A stretch of 64,000 nt of DNA from an uncultured Collinsella sp. Lineage in GTDB: Bacteria > Actinomycetota > Coriobacteriia > Coriobacteriales > Coriobacteriaceae. The DNA lies in the NCBI GenBank assembly GCA_902493515.1, contig CABUPE010000009.1, positions 4,621-68,620 on the forward strand, written 5' to 3'. The notes under the pieces are model-generated. The model worked only from the letters and a program-made list of their open reading frames with translations. It did no database searches and had not been told where the DNA came from. Shown here one piece after another: positions 9,399-17,570 of the stretch; within the stretch, counting starts at the first letter, position 1; each line of letters opens with the position of its first letter. A program made the translations under genes and the position numbers.

Positions 9399-10112
9399 TT
9401 AGCCTCCGAGGTAGGCTTTGCGGACGTTATCGTCGTGCAGGAGCTCTTGGCCGGTACCGGTCATGGTGATCTTGCCGGTCTCGAGCACGTAGCCGCGCGT
9501 AGCAATCGAAAGCGCCATCTGCGCGTTCTGCTCGACCAAGAGCACCGTGGTACCGGCCTTGTGCAGGTCCTCGACGATCTGGAAGATCTGCTCAATCAGA
9601 ATCGGCGCCAGACCCATGGAAGGCTCATCGAGCATGAGCAGCTTGGGGTTGCTCATAAGGGCGCGCCCCATAACGAGCATCTGCTGTTCGCCGCCCGAAA
9701 GGGTGCCGGCGACCTGGCGACGGCGCTCCTTAAGGCGCGGGAACTGCTCGTAGACGCGCTCAAGGCCCGGAGCCACCGTGGACTTGGGCTGCGTGTAGGC
9801 GCCCATCTCCAGGTTCTCCTCGACCGTCATCTGCAAAAAGGCGCGACGGCCCTCGGGAACCTGGGCCAGGCCCTTGCCCACCAGTTTATCGGCAGGCGTA
9901 TGGGTAATGTCCTCGCCCATAAACTTGATGGAGCCGGTCTTGGAACGCAGCAGGCCCGAGATGGTTTTAAGCGTCGTGGACTTACCGGCGCCGTTCGCAC
10001 CGATCAGGGCCACGATCTCGCCCTCGTTGACGTTAAAGGAGATGTCCTTGATGGCGTGGATAGCGCCGTACCAGACGTTGATGTTGTAGACGGAAAGCAT
10101 CGGCTCTGCCAT
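9399..10112 (-). CDS. livF: Branched-chain amino-acid ABC transporter ATPase LivF
   Basis: One of two cytoplasmic ATPases that power a HAAT-family importer for leucine, isoleucine and valine or related substrates. The 237-residue chain has Walker A GANGAGKST near residues 36-44, signature LSGGEQQM, Walker B LLMLDEPSMGL and the switch His in LLVEQN. Length and the motif spacing are those of LivF, the shorter of the two ATPases. Its ATG lies directly after the livG stop codon, and a terminator follows at once, so it closes the operon. Confidence 0.95.
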   Translation of the reverse strand: MAEPMLSVYNINVWYGAIHAIKDISFNVNEGEIVALIGANGAGKSTTLKTISGLLRSKTGSIKFMGEDITHTPADKLVGKGLAQVPEGRRAFLQMTVEENLEMGAYTQPKSTVAPGLERVYEQFPRLKERRRQVAGTLSGGEQQMLVMGRALMSNPKLLMLDEPSMGLAPILIEQIFQIVEDLHKAGTTVLLVEQNAQMALSIATRGYVLETGKITMTGTGQELLHDDNVRKAYLGG

Positions 10113-10973
10113 TTAGTTCTCCCCCTTATCCTGCTTGCCCAGATATGCCTCGATAACGGCGTCGTTGTTCTGGATTTCCTCTGCCGTGCCCTTGGCGATG
10201 ACCTTACCAAAGTTGAGCACGCAGATGCCCTCGCAGATGTTCATAACGAGCGACATGTCGTGCTCGATAAGCATGATGGCGATGCCGAAGGTGTCGCGGA
10301 TCTTGACGATGTTCTCCATGAGCTCCGCGGTCTCGGACGGGTTCATGCCGGCGGCAGGCTCGTCGAGCAGCAGCAGTTTGGGGTTGGTGGCAAGCGCGCG
10401 GACGATCTCCAGACGACGCTGGGCGCCGTAAGGCAGCGAGCCGGCCTGCTCGTTTGCCAGGTGCTCCATATCAAAGATGGACAGCAGCTCCATGGCGCGC
10501 TCGTGGGCAGCCTTCTCGTGCTTCCAGTACGTCGGCAGACGCAGCACGCCCTCAAAACCAGAGTAGCGCTCCTGGTTGTGCAGGCCGACCTTAACGTTGT
10601 CCTCCACCGTCATGGTGTTGAACAGGCGAATGTTCTGGAACGTACGGGCGATACCCATACGGTTGACCTGGTAGACGGACTTGCCCGAGGTGTCCTCGCC
10701 GTCGAGCAGGATAGTACCGTGCGTGGGCTGGTACACCTTGGTGAGCAGGTTGAAGACCGTGGTCTTACCGGCACCGTTGGGACCGATCAGACCGGCGATC
10801 TCGGTCTTACCGATGGTCAGGCTAAAGTCGTCGACTGCCTTAAGGCCGCCAAATTCAATGCCCAAGTGGATGCACTCGAGCGCCGGGCGCTGGCCCAGGT
10901 CGCGGTCGGGAACGATGGCGCCAGAAGGATACGGGACCATCTTGCCCTTGTTGAACTCAAACTTACTGGGCAT
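10113..10973 (-). CDS. livG: Branched-chain amino-acid ABC transporter ATPase LivG
   Basis: Second ATPase of the liv importer, 286 residues from the chosen start. It shows GPNGAGKTT (Walker A), LPYGAQRRLEI (signature), LLLLDEPAAGMNPSE (Walker B region) and MLIEHDM, with the C-terminal extension typical of LivG. The start at 10973 is preferred over 11000 because AGGAGGTG lies 8 bases before it. Translation therefore starts inside the last codons of livM, with an 11-base overlap, which implies coupling. The N-terminal 30 residues before the ABC domain are a variable extension. Confidence 0.94.
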   Translation of the reverse strand: MPSKFEFNKGKMVPYPSGAIVPDRDLGQRPALECIHLGIEFGGLKAVDDFSLTIGKTEIAGLIGPNGAGKTTVFNLLTKVYQPTHGTILLDGEDTSGKSVYQVNRMGIARTFQNIRLFNTMTVEDNVKVGLHNQERYSGFEGVLRLPTYWKHEKAAHERAMELLSIFDMEHLANEQAGSLPYGAQRRLEIVRALATNPKLLLLDEPAAGMNPSETAELMENIVKIRDTFGIAIMLIEHDMSLVMNICEGICVLNFGKVIAKGTAEEIQNNDAVIEAYLGKQDKGEN

Positions 10974-12051
10974 CGGCTGCCACCTCCTTCTTGGGAGCAA
11001 AGCGATCCTTAATGCGTGCGAAGAACGCCTTGAGCTGCGGGTTGTTGGTAAAGATCATGACCAGGATCAGCACGATGGCGTAGATGAGCATGCGGTAGTC
11101 CGAGAACTGACGGAGCAGCTCGGGAAGCACCGTGAGCAACGCCGCCGCGATGACGGAGCCGCGCATATTGCCCAGACCACCCAGGACCACGAACACCAGG
11201 ATGAGGATGGACGTGTTGAAGTCGAACTTGGTGGCGGAGAGCTGCGAGAAGTTACCGCCGAAGAGGGCTCCGGCAGCACCGGCGAGAGCGGCGGAAACCA
11301 CGAAGGCGATCATGCGGTACTGGGTGACGGAGATACCCACGGACTCGGCAGCGATCTTGTTGTCGCGCACGGCCATAATGGCACGGCCGGTACGGCTGCG
11401 AACCAGGTTGAGTACAATCACGAGCGCGACCATGACCAGGATGGCGCCGGCAAGGAAAGTCGAATAGGTCGACACGCCCGATGCGCCCTGCGCGCCCTTG
11501 ATGATGGCGGTGCCGTCCTCGAGCAGGTGCAGGTCGTCGATCGTGGAGTTACCCGTGATGTTAAAGATCACATGCAGGCCGCGGGAGTCGACGCCCACGA
11601 TAAGGCAGGTGACGACCTCTTTGATGATCTCGCCAAAAGCCAGGGTCACGATGGCCAGATAGTCGCCGCTCAGGCGCAGGACCGGGATGCCGATCAAGAA
11701 GCCCAGGATGGCGGCAGCGATGGCGCCGACCACGATACTGATGATAAGGCGCACCGGATCGGAGGGAACGGCGCTCTCGAGGGCGACCGCGGTAACGATG
11801 CCCGTATAGGCGCCGACGCTCATAAAGCCCGCGTGGCCCAGCGACAAGTCGCCCGCGATGCCGACGACGAGGTTAAGGGAGATGGCCATGACGATATAGG
11901 CCGTGATGGGAACCAGCTGACCGGCGATCATGCGCGGAATCATATGGTTGGACTGCATAAAGAACACGATGGCGAAGGCCACGATGCACATGGCGTACGT
12001 GACAAAGTCGTGACGCGTCTGTTTGTCTTTAAGAAACTTCATAACGCTCAC
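10963..12051 (-). CDS. livM: Branched-chain amino-acid ABC permease LivM
   Basis: Membrane subunit of the importer, 362 residues with about eight to ten helices. SLNLVVGIAGDLSLGHAGFM is the LivM/LivH family signature. The loop YLAIVTLAFGEIIKEV contacts the ATPase in this family, and RSRTGRAIMAVRDNKIAAESVGI is the conserved cytoplasmic loop. The frame opens with GTG directly after the livH stop; an ATG at 12042 is an alternative. The C-terminus is charged (AFFARIKDRFAPKKE) and overlaps livG. Confidence 0.94.
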   Translation of the reverse strand: MSVMKFLKDKQTRHDFVTYAMCIVAFAIVFFMQSNHMIPRMIAGQLVPITAYIVMAISLNLVVGIAGDLSLGHAGFMSVGAYTGIVTAVALESAVPSDPVRLIISIVVGAIAAAILGFLIGIPVLRLSGDYLAIVTLAFGEIIKEVVTCLIVGVDSRGLHVIFNITGNSTIDDLHLLEDGTAIIKGAQGASGVSTYSTFLAGAILVMVALVIVLNLVRSRTGRAIMAVRDNKIAAESVGISVTQYRMIAFVVSAALAGAAGALFGGNFSQLSATKFDFNTSILILVFVVLGGLGNMRGSVIAAALLTVLPELLRQFSDYRMLIYAIVLILVMIFTNNPQLKAFFARIKDRFAPKKEVAADAQ

Positions 12052-12933
12052 CTACACCTTCTCGGGGACGTACTTGCCCAAGAGGCCGGCAGGCTTGACG
12101 AGCAGGACGATGATCAGAACGCCAAAGACGATGGAGTTGGCAAGGCTCGTGGAAATGTATGCCTGCGCCATCGCTTCGATGATGCCGATGAGAATGCCAC
12201 CGACAAAGGCGCCGGGGATGGAGCCGATACCGCCGAAGACGGCGGCGTCGAAGGCCTTGATGCCAGGCATGGCGCCCGTGGTGGGCTGCAGGACCGGCGA
12301 GTAGGAGCACAGGAGCACACCGGCGATGGCGGCAAGGGCAGAGCCGATGGCAAACGTCATCGAGATGGTGCGGTTGACGTTGATGCCCATGAGCTGAGCG
12401 GCGGCTTTGTCCTCGGACACGGCGCGCATGGCTTTGCCCATCTTGGTCTTACCTGTAAAGAACATCAGGCCGGCCATGATAACCAGGCAGGCGACGATGG
12501 TGACGAGCGAAACGGCGCTTACATTGAACTTGGCCAAGAACTCCGGCACCTGGAAGGTGACGAGCGAAGTGAAGTTCTTGGGCGTGGCGCCCCACAGAAG
12601 CTGCGCGGCGTTCTGCAGGAAGTAAGACACGCCGATGGCTGTGATCAGAACGGCCAGCGGGCCCGCCTGGCGCAGCGGCTTATAGGCCAAACCCTCAATG
12701 AGAACACCGAGAACCGTGCAGACCACACAAGAGAGAACTACAGATGCCCAGCCTGGGAGGCCGAGATACGACGTGGCGCAGAACGAGACATAGGCACCGA
12801 CCATGATGACGTCGCCGTGAGCGAAGTTGAGCATCTTGGCGATACCGTAGACCATGGTGTAGCCCAACGCGATGATGGCGTAGACGCTGCCCATGGACAG
12901 GCCGTTGACCAGGTATTGGATAAAGACCGTCAT
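12052..12933 (-). CDS. livH: Branched-chain amino-acid ABC permease LivH
   Basis: Second membrane subunit of the importer, 293 residues, about eight helices. The N-terminus (FIQYLVNGLSMGSVYAIIAL), GYTMVYGIAKMLNFAHGDVI and KTKMGKAMRAVSEDKAAAQL are hallmark LivH stretches. The ATG at 12933 is chosen because AAAGGGGG lies about 10 bases upstream; the frame is open back to 13026 but that part has no family similarity. It follows livJ after a gap of 139 bases that carries a hairpin, and it abuts livM. Confidence 0.94.
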   Translation of the reverse strand: MTVFIQYLVNGLSMGSVYAIIALGYTMVYGIAKMLNFAHGDVIMVGAYVSFCATSYLGLPGWASVVLSCVVCTVLGVLIEGLAYKPLRQAGPLAVLITAIGVSYFLQNAAQLLWGATPKNFTSLVTFQVPEFLAKFNVSAVSLVTIVACLVIMAGLMFFTGKTKMGKAMRAVSEDKAAAQLMGINVNRTISMTFAIGSALAAIAGVLLCSYSPVLQPTTGAMPGIKAFDAAVFGGIGSIPGAFVGGILIGIIEAMAQAYISTSLANSIVFGVLIIVLLVKPAGLLGKYVPEKV

Positions 12934-12979
12934 GTTCCACATCCCCCTTTCGAATAGGTTTCCAGTTAATGTATGAAAC

Positions 12980-12999
12980 AGGGACGTTACACTGTCCCT
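12980..12999. repeat. Short GGGAC palindrome
   Basis: AGGGAC and GTCCCT arms of 6 nt around an 8-nt loop that begins GTTAC, in the livJ-livH gap. It is another member of the GGGAC-core hairpins described in findings. Confidence 0.5.
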
Positions 13000-13010
13000 A
13001 GATACCAAGC

Positions 13011-13040
13011 AAGCAGGGAAGGCCAAAACCTCCCCTGCTT
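13011..13040 (-). terminator. Attenuator-like hairpin between livJ and livH
   Basis: A 12-bp stem with one mismatch (AAGCAGGGGAGG pairing with CCTTCCCTGCTT on the minus strand) and a 6-nt loop lies 33 bases after the livJ stop. The T tract is poor. Partial termination here would leave more binding-protein mRNA than permease mRNA, the usual ratio for such importers; that reading is inference. Confidence 0.55.
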
Positions 13041-13072
13041 GGGATCAAAACCGCTCTATGTAAGGCGGCCAA

Positions 13073-14260
13073 TTAGGCCTGTACGTACTTGCCGTCGGTG
13101 ATGACGTACGCCGTGGGCTCCTTCTGGACCTGGCCCTTATCGTTCCAGGTGAGCTTGCCGGTCAGACCGTCAACGGTAATCTTGAGCATAGCCTTGGACA
13201 GCTTCTCGGCGACCTCGGTCGGATCGGCGTCGACACCAAGACCGGCCTCCTTGACGGCCTCGGCCACCGCGTGCACGCCGTCGTAGGCGTCGGCGGCAAA
13301 CTGGTCGGGGGTATCGCCGTACTTATCCTTGTAAGCGTTAACGAAGTCGGCGTTCTTCTCGTCGTCGGCGGAGAACGGGGTCATGAGCAGCAGACCCTCA
13401 GCAAGAGAGGTATCGAAGCCCTCAACGCCCAGGATGCCGTCCATGCCGTCGCAGCCCATCATCTTGACGTCGTAGCCCATGTCCTTGGCGTTCTTGAGCA
13501 GGACGGACGCCGGCGTGTAGTAGATCGGCGCAAAGATCATGGTGGCGCCGGCCTGCTTGGCCTTGGTCAGCTGGTTGGTAAAGCTCGTGGCGGAGTCGTC
13601 CTTAAAGGTCTCCTCGTCAACAATCTCGAGCTTGGACTCAGCGGCCTGGGCCTTAAAGGAATCTGCGATGCCCGAAGAATAGGCGTCGCCGGAGTTATAG
13701 AACAGCACGAACTTCTCGTCCGCATACTTCTGCGCCAGGAACTTGGCAGCGTTGACACCCTGGTTGGGGTCGGTGAAGCAAACCTGGAAGACGCAATCCT
13801 TGCCGTCGGTGACGTCCTCGGAGGACGCGGACGGGGTGATCATGAACGTCTTGGGGTCGTTACCGCACTCGGCGGCAACGGCAACCGACGCACCCGTGGT
13901 GGTCGGGCCGACGAGGGCCTGCATGCCCCAGTCGAGCAGGGTGTTGAAGGCGTTGACGGCCTTCTCGCCGTCGGCCTGGTCATCCTCGGCCTTGCTGGCA
14001 AGCGGCAGCTCCTTGGTCGAGAAATCCTTGCAGCCAAGCTCGACACCCTGGGTAACGGACTTGCCGTAGGACGCGTTGGCGCCGGTCAGCGGGCCGATGG
14101 TACCGATCTTAAACGAAGCGTCGCTCGAAGCGGAACCGCTGTCGCCGCCGTTGGAGGAGCAGCCAGCTAGAATGGACATCGCCCCCAGACCTGCTGCGCT
14201 CGCGATAACGCTCCTGCGATTCATAACAGGGTTCAATGACTTACCGGTGAGGCTCGACAT
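13073..14260 (-). CDS. livJ: Branched-chain amino-acid binding lipoprotein LivJ
   Basis: Extracytoplasmic substrate-binding protein that feeds the liv permease. The 395-residue precursor starts with a signal peptide containing NRRSVIASAAG and a lipobox (SILAGCSS), so the mature protein should be lipid-anchored at the Cys near residue 34; the paired Arg also allows Tat export. The mature part is a type I periplasmic-binding fold with IGTIGPLTGANASYGK at its start, GMQALVGPTTTGASVAVA, FQVCFTDPNQG and the C-terminal AYVITDGKYVQA. The start at 14260 has GAGAGGAGAG upstream; an ATG at 14224 would still encode the signal. It heads the liv operon, and a damaged paralogue lies just upstream. Confidence 0.93.
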   Translation of the reverse strand: MSSLTGKSLNPVMNRRSVIASAAGLGAMSILAGCSSNGGDSGSASSDASFKIGTIGPLTGANASYGKSVTQGVELGCKDFSTKELPLASKAEDDQADGEKAVNAFNTLLDWGMQALVGPTTTGASVAVAAECGNDPKTFMITPSASSEDVTDGKDCVFQVCFTDPNQGVNAAKFLAQKYADEKFVLFYNSGDAYSSGIADSFKAQAAESKLEIVDEETFKDDSATSFTNQLTKAKQAGATMIFAPIYYTPASVLLKNAKDMGYDVKMMGCDGMDGILGVEGFDTSLAEGLLLMTPFSADDEKNADFVNAYKDKYGDTPDQFAADAYDGVHAVAEAVKEAGLGVDADPTEVAEKLSKAMLKITVDGLTGKLTWNDKGQVQKEPTAYVITDGKYVQA

Positions 14261-14281
14261 GCGGCTCTCCTCTCAAATCTC

Positions 14282-14302
14282 GTCGGGTTTCGGCTACCCG
14301 AC
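14282..14302 (-). promoter_or_regulatory. Hairpin in the livJ leader
   Basis: A perfect 7-bp stem (GTCGGGT / ACCCGAC) with a 7-nt loop lies about 20 bases before the livJ start codon, between the candidate promoter and the gene. It may act in mRNA stability or control; the role is unknown. Confidence 0.5.
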
Positions 14303-14348
14303 AGGCCATCCTTCGCCGTGTTCGGCGTTCGCAAAATACTAGACGCTT

Positions 14349-14376
14349 TAGTTAAGGAAAGTGGCGATTATTTCAA
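14349..14376 (-). promoter_or_regulatory. Candidate promoter of the liv operon
   Basis: On the minus strand TTGAAA (14371-14376) and TAACTA (14349-14354) are separated by 16 bases, about 90 bases before livJ. The surrounding 14341-14475 stretch is AT-rich compared with the rest of the window, as expected for a strong promoter. It is the only sigma-70-like pair I could see here. Confidence 0.4.
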
Positions 14377-14531
14377 CTTTTCTTTGGATTTGTTCATTTA
14401 TCCATAATTCTGCGTATTTCTATTACTTTATGCAGTAATGCCACTTTATTGTGTGAAAGTAATGTTTCCGTTCTGTTACAGGCGTCCCTGCCCTGAATAA
14501 AACGGCCTCACCGGTCGCGCTTTATGCGCAC

Positions 14532-14727
14532 TTAGGCGGCGATGTACTTGCCGTCCTGGATCACATAGGCTGTCCATGCCGTCGACACCCATTAGTGTCA
14601 TGTCGTAGCTCATGTCCTTGGCATTCTTGAGCAAAACGGACGCTGGGGTGTAATAGATCGGGGCAAAAATAAGCGTGGCTCCGACAAGGAAACTCCTGCG
14701 GTTAAGTACGTTGTTGATGCTAAACAT
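14532..14727 (-). pseudogene. Remnant of a second livJ-like binding protein
   Basis: Three pieces of a livJ paralogue are joined by deletions within 196 bases. The first is a start with a GGGGG ribosome site and the signal-peptide beginning MFSINNVLNRRSFLVGA. This passes directly into a central piece (TLIFAPIYYTPASVLLKNAK, then DMSYDMTLMGVDGMD) that matches the intact LivJ almost residue for residue. After a frame change comes the authentic C-terminus AYVIQDGKYIAA followed by TAA at 14532-14534. The signal sequence differs from that of livJ, so this was a separate paralogue rather than a recent copy error. The open frame that continues to 14476 reads past the frameshift and is not meaningful. 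The gap from here to hom (14728-14979) holds promoter-like sequence only. Confidence 0.85.
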
Positions 14728-14979
14728 GGTGTCCCCCTTTTTTTGCTGGCCGCAGCGCGGCCGTCTTGCGGTACGGAGCAAACCTTATGGCGCAAACGTT
14801 GACAGTTTGTTACGGAGTTCCGTTTGTAGCGAGCATGTTTCCAATGTTTCCGCAGCGTTTCGGGGGTGCCGTTTTGTGCGACTCCTGTTGCCTGGCGAGC
14901 ACGCGCCCTCGGTTCACGCTAGAATGCACTCAACCTTTAAGCGGTTAATCCATCCATAAGATGCACGAAGGAGCTATCT

Positions 14980-16323
14980 ATGAGCGAACCCCTGCGCACC
15001 GTGAACGTCGGCCTCATCGGTCTTGGAACCGTCGGCGGCGGCGTGGCCCGTCTGATCAAGAGCCACCACGATGAGTACCTGGCCGCCTACGGCATCGACC
15101 TTAAGCTGACCTGCGCCTGCGCGCTTGCCTGGGAGCAGGCCGAAGCTGCCGGTATTGAGCGCGAGGCCTTTACGAGCGACTGGCACGACGTCGTCACCGA
15201 CCCCGCCGTCGATATCGTCGTCGAGCTCATCGGCGGCGAGCACCCCGCGACCGAAATCTTCACCACCGCCTTCGAGAACGGCAAGCACGTCGTCTCTGCC
15301 AACAAGGCCCTGCTGGGCCGTCACGTCGAGACGCTCGCCGAGAAGGCGCGCGCGTGCGGCGTGCAGATTAAGTGCGAGGCCAGTTGCGGCGGCGGCATCC
15401 CCATTGTGAGCACGCTTGAGCACGACCTGGTGGGCAACAAGATCCTGACCATCGCTGGCATTCTCAACGGCACCACCAACTACATCCTGTCGCGCATGGA
15501 CGCCGAGGGCGCCGATTACGCTGACGTGCTCGCCGACGCCCAGGCAAAGGGCTATGCCGAGGCCGACCCGTCCGCCGACGTCGACGGCTTCGACGCCGCC
15601 AGCAAGACGGCAATCCTCGCTTCCATCGGCTTTGGCACCCGCGTTACCACCGACGATGTGTACCAGCAGGGTATCCGTACCATCGGTGCCGAGGACATCG
15701 CCCAGGCCCGTGAGCTCGGCTACACCATTAAGCTGCTCGGCATCGCCCGCAACACCGACGCCGGCGTCGACGTCCGTGTGCATCCCACGCTGATCCCCGC
15801 CGACCACATGCTTGCCAAGGTCAACGGCGCCATGAACGCTGTCTACGTGGTAGGCGACGCCGTGGGTGAGACCATGTTCTACGGTGCCGGCGCAGGCTCC
15901 TTCCCCACCGCGAGCGCCGTCGTGGGCGACATCCTGTCGCTCTCCGAGCAGATCAGCCGCGGCGTGGCTCCGCTGCCCGAGATTGAGCCCTATGGTCACA
16001 ACCTCGCCTTTAAGCCCATGGACGAGCTCCAGACCAAGTACTATGTGCGCCTGAAGGTCGCCGACCGCGTGGGCGCCCTGTCCGAGACGGTCGACATCTT
16101 TGCCAAGCACAACATCTCGATCTCGCTCATCAACCAGGTCGAGGACGGCAAGTCGGGCGTTAACGATGCCTGCTCGGTCATCTTCCTGACGCATCGCGCG
16201 CTCGAGAAGGACGTCCAGGCTGCCGCCGCCGAACTTGCCAGCGTCGACTGCGTGGCCGAGGTCGCCAACGTCCTGCGCATCGAGGACGTTGAGGCCTGGA
16301 CCGAAGGCGTTATGGCGAACTAG
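14980..16323 (+). CDS. hom: Homoserine dehydrogenase
   Basis: Reduces aspartate semialdehyde to homoserine, the branch step toward threonine and methionine. The 447-residue chain has an N-terminal NAD(P) site (VGLIGLGTVGGGVARLI), VVELIGGEHPA, VSANKALLGRH with the catalytic-region Lys, and the signature ILNGTTNYILSRM. This is followed by ADPSADVDGFDAASK and a C-terminal ACT domain (LKVADRVGALSETVDIFAKH) for feedback control. Length fits the monofunctional ACT-containing enzyme. The ATG at 14980 has GAAGGAG 7 bases upstream. A -35-like TTGACA occurs at 14799 with only a weak -10, so I do not annotate a promoter. It is a single gene followed by a strong terminator. Confidence 0.96.
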   Translation: MSEPLRTVNVGLIGLGTVGGGVARLIKSHHDEYLAAYGIDLKLTCACALAWEQAEAAGIEREAFTSDWHDVVTDPAVDIVVELIGGEHPATEIFTTAFENGKHVVSANKALLGRHVETLAEKARACGVQIKCEASCGGGIPIVSTLEHDLVGNKILTIAGILNGTTNYILSRMDAEGADYADVLADAQAKGYAEADPSADVDGFDAASKTAILASIGFGTRVTTDDVYQQGIRTIGAEDIAQARELGYTIKLLGIARNTDAGVDVRVHPTLIPADHMLAKVNGAMNAVYVVGDAVGETMFYGAGAGSFPTASAVVGDILSLSEQISRGVAPLPEIEPYGHNLAFKPMDELQTKYYVRLKVADRVGALSETVDIFAKHNISISLINQVEDGKSGVNDACSVIFLTHRALEKDVQAAAAELASVDCVAEVANVLRIEDVEAWTEGVMAN

Positions 16324-16354
16324 CCCAACGCTCGCCTAGCAATACGCGCCTTGA

Positions 16355-16388
16355 GGGCTCCCGTCCGATGTAGGACGGGAGCCCTTTT
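16355..16388 (+). terminator. Terminator of hom
   Basis: A perfect 12-bp stem (GGGCTCCCGTCC and its complement) with loop GATGTA is followed by TTTT, 32 bases after the hom stop codon. Confidence 0.92.
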
Positions 16389-16537
16389 GTCACCTGCCGT
16401 AAGCACAACGGCAGAGCATATTTGCGCGAGCCGCTCATCGGTAACGCGGGCTACCGTTCACCGATATGCAAACGCGGCCGATTCCGGCTACCGCTACGCT
16501 GAGCTGCGTATGTCCGCCCGCGATGAGAGGAAGCACC

Positions 16538-17287
16538 ATGTTGCTCGAGGGCAAGAAAGCAATCATCACCGGAGGCACGCGCGGTATCGGCTATGCGATC
16601 GCCTGCCGTTTTATCGAGGAAGGCGCTGCCGTCACCGTCTTTGGCTCACGCCAGGAGACTGCCGACGCGGCCGTTGAGAAGTTGGCGGCCGCCTATCCCG
16701 ACGCCAAGGTCTGGGGCCGCTCCTGCGACCTCACCTCGCTCGAGGCCGTGACCGAGGCCTTTACCCAGGCTGCAGCCGATATGGGCGGTTTGGATACAGT
16801 CGTCAACAATGCCGGCATCTCCCAGCGCTCACCCCTTTTGGACTACACGGCCGAGGAGTTCGCTAAGGTTATGGACCTCAACGTCGTCGCCGTCTTTAAT
16901 GGCCACCAGGCAGCCGCCAAGATCATGACCGAGGCAGGTCATGGCGGCACCATCACCACCACGAGTTCGATGGTCGCCAAGTACGGTCAGCCCTCCGGCG
17001 TTGGCTATCCCACGTCCAAGTTTGCCGTCAACGGTATGGTCCAGTCGCTCTCGCGCGAGCTCGCCCCCATGGGCATCCGCGTCAACGCCGTCGCGCCTGG
17101 CGTAACCAAGACCGATATGGTCGCCAACCTGCCCGAAGAGGTTATTAAGCCCATCGTCGCCACCATTCCGCTGGGTCGCATGGGCGAGCCCGAGGATGTC
17201 GCCAACGCCTTTGTTTTCCTGGCGAGCGACATGTCCTCCTACGTCACGGGCGCCGTGCTCCCCGTCGACGGAGCCGCCCGCTCTTAA
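16538..17287 (+). CDS. Short-chain dehydrogenase/reductase (FabG-like)
   Basis: NAD(P)-dependent oxidoreductase of the classical SDR family, 249 residues. Features in order are the Rossmann glycine motif TGGTRGIG near residues 11-18, VVNNAGIS (the NNAG motif), an active-site Ser in TTSSMVAKYG, the catalytic pair YPTSK, and NAVAPGVTKTDM. It ends in SYVTGAVLPVDGA as FabG-type reductases do. The start at 16538 has GAGAGGAAG upstream; the frame extends to 16466 without similarity. It is not in a fatty-acid operon, so a specific 3-oxoacyl-ACP role is not assured; sugar-alcohol or bile-acid hydroxysteroid activity is equally possible for this family in gut bacteria. Confidence 0.85.
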   Translation: MLLEGKKAIITGGTRGIGYAIACRFIEEGAAVTVFGSRQETADAAVEKLAAAYPDAKVWGRSCDLTSLEAVTEAFTQAAADMGGLDTVVNNAGISQRSPLLDYTAEEFAKVMDLNVVAVFNGHQAAAKIMTEAGHGGTITTTSSMVAKYGQPSGVGYPTSKFAVNGMVQSLSRELAPMGIRVNAVAPGVTKTDMVANLPEEVIKPIVATIPLGRMGEPEDVANAFVFLASDMSSYVTGAVLPVDGAARS

Positions 17288-17329
17288 GGGACCACAAGCC
17301 TCAGCTCCCAGCCTCAACATAGTCCAACA

Positions 17330-17374
17330 AAGAAGGCGCGCCGTCTGCATCAACTGCAGGCAGCGCGCCTTCTT
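17330..17374 (+). terminator. Terminator of the SDR gene
   Basis: Arms AAGAAGGCGCGC (17330-17341) and its perfect complement (17363-17374) with further pairing inside (CTGCA / TGCAG) form a long hairpin 42 bases after the SDR stop. Confidence 0.8.
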
Positions 17375-17384
17375 CTGTTTGAAA

Positions 17385-17556
17385 GGGAAACTATGTCCCA
17401 GTATTTCGGATCAGAACGGGGCACGGTTTCCCCCAGGACCTCCTTGCGGAAACTGCATCCCACTCTGAGCGCCCATTCCGGGACACAGTTTCCCAACGGC
17501 CCCCGTTTCGGAAACCACATCCCGTTCCGAGCCTTCAAAGCGGGACGCGGCTTCCC
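17385..17556. repeat. Six alternating 16-nt units at about 31-nt pitch
   Basis: Units with consensus close to GGGAAACYRYGTCCC start at 17385, 17418, 17447, 17479, 17509 and 17541. Odd units run forward and even units are reverse complements, so neighbouring units can pair as three consecutive hairpins. Starts are 33, 29, 32, 30 and 32 bases apart. Everything between the SDR terminator and the antiporter stop is this array; small open frames through it on the minus strand are by-products. Confidence 0.8.
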
Positions 17557-17570
17557 CGAGAGAGTATCGA

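Noticed and set aside
10681..12957. 758-residue plus-strand open frame, rich in Asp, His and Gly
   Set aside because: It lies entirely antisense to livM, livH and livG, which have clear family motifs. Its composition is what high-GC codon bias gives on the opposite strand.
14476..14781. 101-residue intact-looking frame over the livJ remnant
   Set aside because: It reads through the frameshift; the true C-terminus and stop of the paralogue are in another frame at 14532, so it is a pseudogene.
17385..17556. Possible CRISPR array
   Set aside because: Units alternate in orientation, are only 16 nt and imperfect, with about 15-nt gaps, and there are no cas genes.
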